This document shows, piece by piece, positions 1 to 4,730 of a stretch of 5,480 bases of DNA (position 1 is its first letter; each line of letters starts with the position of its first letter). The notes beneath the pieces were generated by a model. The model saw only the letters and a list, made by a program, of their open reading frames with translations, did not search any database and was not told the DNA's origin. Position numbers and translations under genes: made by a program. The DNA comes from Nitrospinota bacterium (GTDB taxonomy: Bacteria > Nitrospinota > Nitrospinia > UBA9942), in the NCBI GenBank assembly GCA_016234205.1, contig JACRGN010000366.1:1-5480 (forward strand). The letters are read 5' to 3'.

Positions 1-1
1 A

Positions 2-238
2 GCCTCCCATCTTTTGTATTTTATCATCAAAGACCATCCATTTGCTGACGGCAACAAGCGTATCGGTTCCTTCTTGTTTATTTATTTTCTTGATAAAAAT
101 AATTACCTATACAAGGATAGCGGAGAAAAGAAAATCAATGACAATGCTTTAACCGCCTTAGCTCTCTTGATAGCAGTAAGCGACCCAAAAGAAAAGGATA
201 AACTGATAAAAATCATTACTAACTTATTAGCCTTGTGA
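2..238 (+). CDS. Fic/DOC-family protein, C-terminal fragment (RhuM-Fic type likely)
   Basis: The reading frame is open from the left edge, so the start lies outside the window; 78 residues are visible. They contain HPFADGNKR (about nt 35-61), the Fic active-site motif HxFx(D/E)GN(G/K)R with its catalytic His. Fic domains usually transfer AMP or another nucleotide phosphate group to a hydroxyl on a target protein; Doc relatives phosphorylate. The residues after the motif (RIGSFLFIYFLDKN, then KKINDNALTALALLIA and SDPKEKD) match my memory of Fic domains fused behind a RhuM-type virulence domain, but that N-terminus is not visible. The inhibitory (S/T)xxxE(G/N) helix cannot be assessed. The stop is 34 nt before hpt, on the same strand. 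The motif supports an active enzyme; substrate and biological role (toxin, regulator) are unknown. Confidence 0.82.
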   Translation, partial: ASHLLYFIIKDHPFADGNKRIGSFLFIYFLDKNNYLYKDSGEKKINDNALTALALLIAVSDPKEKDKLIKIITNLLAL

Positions 239-272
239 AATTATCTGTGGCTAATAATCTTTTTTTGTTCTT

Positions 273-791
273 ATGTATCAAAAGCTGGATATTCTGATAA
301 CTGAAGAGAGTATAAGGAGGAGAGTTAAGGAGTTGGGGGAAAAAATATCTTCTGATTATAGAGGAAGGGAAATTCTCGCCATAGGTATATTAAAAGGTGC
401 ATGGATTTTTATGTCTGACCTTGTCAGAAATATTAAAATACCTGTAATGTGTGATTTCATCGGTGTGTCAAGCTATGGAGATGGAGCGGTGAGCAGTGAG
501 AGGGTTAAGTTAATCAGTGATATAAGGATACCTGTTAATGGAAAGGATGTATTGCTGATTGATGATATAATTGATACAGGTTTCAGCATTAAGTTCGTAA
601 AGTATTATTTAGAATCAAAGAATCCAGCGAGTATAAAACTGTGTGTCCTCCTTGATAAGCAGAGTCGGAGGAAGGTTGATATCCACGCTGATTATGCAGG
701 TTTTACAATTCCAGACAGATTTGTAGTAGGATATGGCCTTGATTATGCGGAAAAATACAGGAACCTTCCATATATAGCTGCTGTCAAATAG
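273..791 (+). CDS. hpt: Hypoxanthine phosphoribosyltransferase (purine salvage)
   Basis: A 172-residue cytoplasmic enzyme, normal length for the family, that joins hypoxanthine (often also guanine) to PRPP to give IMP or GMP. Visible motifs are the pyrophosphate loop LKG (residues 40-42), the flexible SSYG loop (66-69), the PRPP-binding signature VLLIDDIIDTGFS (93-105), Lys129 at the position of the purine-contacting Lys of the human enzyme, and PDRFVVGYGLDYAEKYRNLPY (147-167) with Val151, Asp157 and Arg163 at the base- and Mg-binding positions. The signature has Asp-Asp where many homologues have Glu-Asp, and Ser105 in place of Thr; both are allowed. ATG 273 is the first start after an in-frame TAA at 255-257; no Shine-Dalgarno is visible before it. 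The hpt-ftsH order is common, often with tilS upstream, but here a Fic gene stands in that place. Confidence 0.95.
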   Translation: MYQKLDILITEESIRRRVKELGEKISSDYRGREILAIGILKGAWIFMSDLVRNIKIPVMCDFIGVSSYGDGAVSSERVKLISDIRIPVNGKDVLLIDDIIDTGFSIKFVKYYLESKNPASIKLCVLLDKQSRRKVDIHADYAGFTIPDRFVVGYGLDYAEKYRNLPYIAAVK

Positions 792-842
792 TATTTTTAT
801 TGCAACAAAATCCTTTTATATGTTATTCTAAAAATAAATCAG

Positions 843-990
843 CCGCAGAGGACACAGAGAACACAGAGGAAAAAAGTAAATTTTTTGACACAGATGGACA
901 CTGATTAGTTATGATTTTTTCTGTGCCAATCATAATTTATCTGTGTCTTTCAGTGTCTTTGTTTTTTGTCTTTCTCTGTGAACTCTGTGG
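843..990. repeat. Composite CACAGAG/CTCTGTG inverted repeat between hpt and ftsH
   Basis: The left half (about 843-915) holds CAGAG-GACACAGAGAACACAGAGG, then a T-run and GACACAGATGGACACTGATTAG. The right half (about 929-990) is its imperfect reverse complement: ATCATAATTTATCTGTGTC, then CAGTGTC and TCTCTGTGAACTCTGTGG. The outer arms are built on CACAGAG and the inner arms on CACAGATGGACACTGAT, so it looks like one palindrome nested in another, with its centre near 916-928. A related 80-bp copy lies at 4614-4693. It occupies most of the 224-nt gap between hpt and the real ftsH start and ends 13 nt before the ftsH Shine-Dalgarno. Transcribed, it would form a long hairpin. Similar high-copy intergenic palindromes occur in several bacterial lineages as far as I recall; function is not known to me. 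Confidence 0.85.
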
Positions 991-1003
991 TTATATATTA
1001 TAT

Positions 1004-1018
1004 GGAGGTAAAGAATTG
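1004..1018 (+). promoter_or_regulatory. ftsH ribosome binding site and TTG start
   Basis: GGAGG at 1004-1008 is followed by a 7-nt spacer and TTG at 1016-1018. This decides the ftsH start: translation from here begins (M)NQFYKNLALWLVIG, the usual FtsH N-terminus. The longer in-frame ATG at 911 has no comparable site and lies inside the repeat. Confidence 0.85.
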
Positions 1019-2857
1019 AATCAGTTTTACAAAAATCTTGCATTGTGGCTTGTAATAGGGCTGATAATGATAGCCTTATTTAACATCTTTAATAAACCGC
1101 ATTCTCCTTACAAAGATATAATCTACAGCGACTTTGTTAATGCTGTAGAAAAAGGAGAGGTGGCAGAAGTTTCTATACAGGGAGATACTATTACAGGTAA
1201 ACTTAGTGATGAAAAAATCTTCAGGACGCTGACTCCGAAAGATACTGACCTTATAAAAATATTAAGAGGAAAAGGAGTAAAGATTAGTGTAGCCCTCCCT
1301 GATCAGGATTCATGGCTCACAAATCTGCTTATCTCATGGTTCCCCATGATACTCCTCCTCGGTATATGGCTATTCTTCATGAGGCAGATGCAGATGGGCG
1401 GCGGGAAGGCACTCTCATTCGGCAAGGCAAAGGTGAGACTCCTATCCGACAAAAAAAATAACGCTACATTTAAAAATGTTGCAGGTATTGATGAGGCAAA
1501 GGAGGAATTAAAGGAGATAATTGATTTCCTCAAAGACCCGCAGAAGTTCCAGAAACTCGGCGGAAGGATACCCAAAGGCGTATTGCTGATGGGTCCTCCT
1601 GGGACAGGTAAGACCCTTCTCGCAAGGGCAATAGCAGGAGAGGCAGAGGTTCCATTCTTCAGTATGAGCGGCTCTGACTTTGTAGAGATGTTTGTCGGTG
1701 TCGGTGCCTCTCGCGTAAGGGATTTGTTTGAGCAGGGGAAGAAAAATGCCCCATGTATAATATTTATTGACGAGATAGATGCAGTGGGAAGACACAGGGG
1801 GGCCGGACTTGGCGGCGGACATGATGAAAGAGAGCAAACGCTTAACCAGCTATTGGTTGAAATGGATGGATTTGAATCAAATGAGGGTGTCATACTCATT
1901 GCGGCAACAAACAGGCCCGATGTCCTTGACCCTGCCCTAATGAGACCCGGCAGGTTTGACAGACAGGTGGTGGTTCCAAGGCCTGATATAAGGGGCAGAG
2001 ACGGGATATTGAAGGTTCATACTACTAATATTCCTCTATCAGATGATGTTAAGATAGAAGTGCTGGCAAGAGGGACACCGGGATTTTCAGGTGCAGATTT
2101 ATCAAATCTCGTGAACGAGGCTGCACTCCTCGCAGCCCGTAAGGGGAAAGATAAGGTTGGTATGAAGGACTTTGAGGATGCAAAGGATAAGGTAATGATG
2201 GGTGTTGAGAGGAGGAGCATGATAATAAGCGATACGGAGAAGAAAAATACCGCCTATCACGAGGCGGGACATGCTATTGTGGCAAAACTCCTCCCCGGCA
2301 CAGACCCGATTCACAAGGTTACAATAATACCAAGGGGGAGGGCTCTCGGATTAACCCAGCAGCTTCCAATTGATGAGAAACATACATATCCAAAGGTGTA
2401 TCTCCTTAACAATCTTGCCATTCTGATGGGTGGCCGTGTAGCAGAGGAGATTGCCCTTAACCATCAGACAACAGGAGCCGGAAACGATATTGAGAGGGTG
2501 ACAGAACTCGCGAGAAAGATGGTATGCGAATGGGGGATGAGTGAGAAGATGGGGCCTCTCACATACGGCGAGAAAGAAGAACAGATATTCCTTGGCAGAG
2601 AGATAACTCGGCACAAGGATTACAGTGAGCAGACAGCGTTAGAGATTGATGCTGAGATAAAGAGATTGGTAATGGAGAGCTACGAAAAGGCTAAAAGGCT
2701 TCTCTTAGAACATTTTGATATCCTCACAAACATGGCAAATACACTCCTTGAAAAGGAAGTTTTAGAAGGACACGAGATAGATGTAATTGTTAATGAAGGG
2801 CTTGCTAAAAAGGCTGGAGTTGTAACAACTGATAAGACAGAGAATGTAGCAGCTTGA
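1016..2857 (+). CDS. ftsH: ATP-dependent zinc metalloprotease FtsH
   Basis: A 613-residue inner-membrane AAA+ protease that extracts and degrades misfolded or unassembled membrane proteins and some regulators, working as a hexamer. In order from the TTG start: transmembrane segment 1 (about 9-25), extracytoplasmic domain (about 26-100), transmembrane segment 2 (about 102-122), Walker A GPPGTGKT (193-200), pore loop FVG (226-228), Walker B IIFIDEID (248-255), second region of homology with arginine fingers R310 and R313 in MRPGRFD, zinc site HEAGH (415-419), and the third zinc-ligand Asp at about 491 in TGAGNDIERV. Length and all catalytic residues are normal, so it should be active. An in-frame extension back to ATG 911 adds 35 residues encoded by the palindromic repeat and is rejected. 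folP begins 42 nt after the stop, suggesting co-transcription. Confidence 0.97.
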   Translation: MNQFYKNLALWLVIGLIMIALFNIFNKPHSPYKDIIYSDFVNAVEKGEVAEVSIQGDTITGKLSDEKIFRTLTPKDTDLIKILRGKGVKISVALPDQDSWLTNLLISWFPMILLLGIWLFFMRQMQMGGGKALSFGKAKVRLLSDKKNNATFKNVAGIDEAKEELKEIIDFLKDPQKFQKLGGRIPKGVLLMGPPGTGKTLLARAIAGEAEVPFFSMSGSDFVEMFVGVGASRVRDLFEQGKKNAPCIIFIDEIDAVGRHRGAGLGGGHDEREQTLNQLLVEMDGFESNEGVILIAATNRPDVLDPALMRPGRFDRQVVVPRPDIRGRDGILKVHTTNIPLSDDVKIEVLARGTPGFSGADLSNLVNEAALLAARKGKDKVGMKDFEDAKDKVMMGVERRSMIISDTEKKNTAYHEAGHAIVAKLLPGTDPIHKVTIIPRGRALGLTQQLPIDEKHTYPKVYLLNNLAILMGGRVAEEIALNHQTTGAGNDIERVTELARKMVCEWGMSEKMGPLTYGEKEEQIFLGREITRHKDYSEQTALEIDAEIKRLVMESYEKAKRLLLEHFDILTNMANTLLEKEVLEGHEIDVIVNEGLAKKAGVVTTDKTENVAA

Positions 2858-2899
2858 TTTAAACTCACCAGTTGCATTTCTTTTCATACAAATCCTAAG

Positions 2900-3751
2900 A
2901 TGCCATCAGAGAGTAACCTCTCTATAGAATGCGGGAGATTCAGATTAGAGCTGGATAAAAGAACCCACATCATGGGAATCCTCAATCTGACCCCTAATTC
3001 ATTTTATGACGGCGGCAAATTTACTAATCCTTCCGATGCAATCAGATATGCAGAAAAGATGGCTGAAGATGGGGCTGATATCATAGATGTTGGGGCTGAG
3101 TCTTCAAGACCAGGCTCAGACCCAATTTCATCTGATGAAGAGATTGAAAGGCTAAAGCCTGTCCTTCCTGAATTATCCAGATTAAATGTTCCAATATCTG
3201 TAGATACCTATAAATTATCTGTAGCCAGGTGGGCAATGGATAGAGGAGCATCAATTATAAATGACATAAGCGGTTTCAGATTTGACCCTGACTTGGCAAA
3301 AGTAGTCTCTGAATATAAAGTGCCCGTAGTTATAATGCATACTTATGGCAAACCGAAGACGATGCAGGATAATCCGCAGTATAAATCACTCTTAAACGAA
3401 ATTATCAATTATTTAAAAGATAGTATTAATATCGGAATTAAGTCAGGTATCAGCCCTGATAGATTTATTGTAGACCCGGGGATAGGATTTGGAAAGACAG
3501 TCTCACATAACTTAGAAATATTAAAAGAGCTTTCAAGACTTAAAGAGTTAGGAAAACCTATATTGATAGGTCCTTCAAGAAAGTCATTTATAGGCAATAT
3601 CCTTAATCTGCCGCCTGAGGAGAGGCTTGAAGGGACTGCCGCCGCCGTGGCAATTGGTATAATGAATGGTGCCAATATAATTCGGGTTCATGATGTAAAA
3701 GAGATGGCGAGAGTGGCGAAAATATCAGATGCCATCAAGTCTTCAAAATAG
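2900..3751 (+). CDS. folP: Dihydropteroate synthase (folate biosynthesis)
   Basis: A 283-residue cytoplasmic TIM-barrel enzyme that condenses 6-hydroxymethyl-7,8-dihydropterin diphosphate with p-aminobenzoate to make dihydropteroate; it is the sulfonamide target. Visible motifs are IMGILNLTPNSFYDGG (24-39, with the metal-binding Asn29), GADIIDVGAESSRPG (58-72, pterin Asp63 and loop Arg70), SVDTYK (100-105), IINDISG (119-125, Asn121), VDPGIGFGKT (191-200, Asp192), GPSRKSF (224-230, Lys228) and RVHD (262-265, Arg262 and His264). These cover the expected catalytic set. The first loop reads TPNSF where most homologues have TPDSF. ATG 2900 gives a normal N-terminus, but no good Shine-Dalgarno precedes it; translation may depend on ftsH translation 42 nt upstream. 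It is the last gene of the hpt-ftsH-folP block; a new promoter follows. Confidence 0.95.
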   Translation: MPSESNLSIECGRFRLELDKRTHIMGILNLTPNSFYDGGKFTNPSDAIRYAEKMAEDGADIIDVGAESSRPGSDPISSDEEIERLKPVLPELSRLNVPISVDTYKLSVARWAMDRGASIINDISGFRFDPDLAKVVSEYKVPVVIMHTYGKPKTMQDNPQYKSLLNEIINYLKDSINIGIKSGISPDRFIVDPGIGFGKTVSHNLEILKELSRLKELGKPILIGPSRKSFIGNILNLPPEERLEGTAAAVAIGIMNGANIIRVHDVKEMARVAKISDAIKSSK

Positions 3752-3768
3752 ATATATTTTATAACCTA

Positions 3769-3797
3769 TTGACAATTTTAACCATTTAGCCTATATT
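3769..3797 (+). promoter_or_regulatory. Near-consensus sigma-70 promoter upstream of the small ORF pair
   Basis: The -35 box TTGACA (3769-3774) is perfect. The -10 box TATATT (3792-3797) matches TATAAT at five of six positions, and the spacer is exactly 17 nt. Transcription would start near 3803-3806, giving a leader of about 30 nt before the ATG at 3834. The promoter begins 17 nt after the folP stop, so the downstream genes can be expressed independently of ftsH-folP. No operator-like palindrome is evident over it. Confidence 0.8.
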
Positions 3798-3833
3798 ATA
3801 GTTGAAAGTTTTAAAAAAACTAAAAGGTGATTT

Positions 3834-4034
3834 ATGTCTGGAAAGGTTTCTTCTATAAGTGAAGTGGTTATTAAAGGGAATTTAGCTGTCAGGCATGATG
3901 GGAAGACTATTGAGGCAAAGAGGTCTCATAATTTTGAGAATCCACAAAAGGCAATTCGTGGAAATATCAAGGAAAAAGCGATTGAAATGGCGATTGGCGT
4001 AGATAAGGGGAAGAAGATAAATATCCATGTTTGA
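3834..4034 (+). CDS. Hypothetical small basic protein, 66 residues
   Basis: I do not recognise this family. It has a clear promoter at 3769-3797, a Shine-Dalgarno-like AAAAGGTGA (3822-3830) just before ATG 3834, and a downstream gene 23 nt away, so it is very likely real. The protein is soluble-looking and basic (10 Lys and 3 Arg against 7 acidic residues), with no signal peptide, membrane span or Cys. The N-terminal half (VVIKGNLAVRHDGKTIEAKR, 11-30) alternates hydrophobic and charged residues as beta strands would. The middle (NPQKAIRGNIKEKAIEMAIG, 36-55) could be an amphipathic helix, and the end (KGKKINIHV) a final strand. The charge could suit nucleic-acid or partner binding, but that is only inference. 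Confidence 0.72.
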   Translation: MSGKVSSISEVVIKGNLAVRHDGKTIEAKRSHNFENPQKAIRGNIKEKAIEMAIGVDKGKKINIHV

Positions 4035-4057
4035 TTTTTAAGGGAGGTGCAAATCGT

Positions 4058-4204
4058 ATGATAAAGAGAATGGACTTCTATCATTTTGATTACAGCACCC
4101 TTGAATTTCTGGGCAATATTCTATTAATAGCAATTATAACAGGGATAGCTATTTTTATTTTTCTGCTCCTGACCACATCCGTAGCTTCACAACACATTAT
4201 CTGA
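4058..4204 (+). CDS. Small single-span membrane protein, 48 residues
   Basis: A short gene found by reading the frame directly: ATG 4058 to TGA 4202-4204. A strong Shine-Dalgarno GGGAGGTG (4042-4049) sits about 9 nt upstream, and the preceding 66-residue gene ends 23 nt before the start, so the two are probably one transcript. The protein has a short polar N-terminus with Lys3 and Arg4 (MIKRMDFYHFDYSTLEF), then a hydrophobic stretch of about 22 residues (about 17-39, rich in Ile and Leu), then a short polar tail ending SQHII. Positive charges only at the front suggest N-terminus inside and C-terminus outside. No family recognised. A small membrane-protein regulator, a holin-like toxin or a complex subunit are all possible; nothing in the sequence chooses among them. 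Confidence 0.62.
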   Translation: MIKRMDFYHFDYSTLEFLGNILLIAIITGIAIFIFLLLTTSVASQHII

Positions 4205-4342
4205 TTTCATGACGCTTTTTATATATGTGTTGGAGAATATCCCCATATTTTCACAGCGAGAAGATGTCTGTATTTTTTCCCTTCCACTACTAAGAAATTT
4301 TCTATTATTTTCTAAAAGAGGATACTTTAGGGAGGATTTTAT
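4205..4342. other. Convergent intergenic region between the small ORFs and tRNA-Glu
   Basis: This AT-rich stretch lies between the + strand small-ORF operon and the - strand tRNA genes, so transcripts from both sides should end here. The only clear structure is a short hairpin at 4233-4252. No intrinsic terminator of classical form (GC stem plus T-run) is visible for either direction. A 51-codon frame from ATG 4209 has no Shine-Dalgarno and runs into the tRNA gene, so I do not call it. Confidence 0.5.
4233..4252. terminator. Weak hairpin, possible terminator after the small ORF pair
   Basis: GAGAATAT (4233-4240) and ATATTTTC (4245-4252) can pair with one G-T wobble around a CCCC loop. The stem is AT-rich and is not followed directly by a T-run; the nearest is ATTTTTT at about 4271-4277. 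It lies 29 nt after the 48-residue gene, where a terminator would be expected, but on sequence alone it is weak. Confidence 0.25.
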
Positions 4343-4420
4343 TGGCGTCCCCAGGGGGATTTGAACCCCCGTTACCGCCGTGAAAGGGCGATGTCCTTGG
4401 CCGGGCTAGACGATGGGGAC
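4343..4420 (-). tRNA. tRNA-Glu (anticodon UUC)
   Basis: Reading the - strand, the gene starts GTCCCCA at 4420 and ends TGGGGAC-G-CCA at 4343. The seven-base acceptor stem pairs fully. The anticodon arm is CGCC-CTTTCAC-GGCG with anticodon TTC. The T arm is GGGGG-TTCAAAT-CCCCC. The 3' CCA is encoded in the DNA. It reads GAA and GAG codons, and charged tRNA-Glu may also feed tetrapyrrole synthesis in bacteria that use that route. It is the second tRNA on this strand, downstream of tRNA-Lys with a 102-nt spacer that holds an inverted repeat. Confidence 0.96.
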
Positions 4421-4427
4421 ACAAAAC

Positions 4428-4506
4428 AGTGATGAGTTATGAGTGAAGAGTGATTAGATTAAAAATCTTTTGTCTTTTAATTGCCTTTTACTCATCACTC
4501 ATCACT
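4428..4506. repeat. Inverted repeat of GTGATGAGT units between the two tRNA genes
   Basis: The left arm AGTGATGAGTTATGAGTGAA (4428-4447) pairs with the right arm TTTACTCATCACTCATCACT (4487-4506) at 18 of 20 positions; ACAGT and ACTGT at the outer edges (4426-4430 and 4511-4515) extend the symmetry after a short bulge. The arms are themselves made of short tandem GTGATGAGT-like units. A smaller palindrome, AGATT-AAA-AATCT (4456-4468), sits in the loop. In a tRNA-Lys/tRNA-Glu precursor RNA it would form a long hairpin in the spacer. It differs in sequence from the CACAGAG repeats, so it is a second repeat family. Confidence 0.75.
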
Positions 4507-4522
4507 ATTAACTGTCTTATAG

Positions 4523-4598
4523 TGGTGAGCCGCCTGGGATTCGAACCCAGCACACCCGCCTTAAAAGGGCGGTGCTCTACCAAATGAGCTAGCGGCCC
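4523..4598 (-). tRNA. tRNA-Lys (anticodon UUU)
   Basis: Reading the - strand, the gene starts GGGCCGC at 4598 and ends GCGGCTC-A-CCA at 4523. The acceptor stem pairs with one G-U. The D arm contains TAGCTCATTTGGTAGAGCA. The anticodon arm is CCGCC-CTTTTAA-GGCGG with anticodon TTT. The T arm is CTGGG-TTCGAAT-CCCAG. CCA is encoded. It reads AAA and AAG. It is the first of the two - strand tRNA genes; a CACAGA palindrome lies 15 nt upstream of its 5' end, where its promoter would be expected. Confidence 0.96.
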
Positions 4599-4613
4599 AA
4601 AAACCAAAAATAA

Positions 4614-4693
4614 AACCACAGATGAACACGGATAAACACAGGTATAAAAAGTTAAAGACTTTTATCTGTGAATATCTGTGTCCCTCTGTGGTT
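4614..4693. repeat. CACAGA-type palindrome between the GH57 gene and tRNA-Lys
   Basis: The left arm begins AACCACAGATGAACACGGAT and continues AAACACAGGTATAAAAAGT. The right arm (about 4657-4693) is its near-complete reverse complement, ending ATCTGTGTCCCTCTGTGGTT. The outer edges are AACCACAG and CTGTGGTT. The units match the inner arms of the 843-990 element (CACAGATGGACACTGAT against CACAGATGAACACGGAT), so the two are copies of one family. It ends 37 nt from the GH57 stop codon and could act as an end-of-transcript hairpin, though there is no T-run typical of a terminator. Confidence 0.85.
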
Positions 4694-4730
4694 AATTTTC
4701 AAAATATCAAATTCATCTACTCTTGTCAAT

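Noticed and set aside
800..829. TTGCAA-N18-TATTCT as an ftsH promoter
   Set aside because: Only four of six bases match in each box and the surroundings are AT-rich, so chance is likely. Mentioned as a candidate but not listed as a feature.
843..990. CRISPR-like array suggested by recurring CACAGAG units
   Set aside because: Units are about 8-10 nt, directly adjacent and mirrored in inverted orientation. There are no constant-length repeats separated by unique spacers.
994..999. TATATT as a -10 box for ftsH
   Set aside because: Transcription would start at about the Shine-Dalgarno (1004-1008), leaving no usable leader, and there is no -35 box at 16-18 nt spacing.
1303..1899. 198-codon open frame on the - strand
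   Set aside because: It lies wholly antisense to the ATPase core of ftsH, has no recognisable domain, and its Pro/Ser-rich composition is typical of an antisense shadow. The other - strand frames over ftsH and folP are rejected for the same reason.
4209..4370. 51-codon open frame starting ATG 4209
   Set aside because: No Shine-Dalgarno, no recognisable features, and it reads into the tRNA-Glu gene on the opposite strand.
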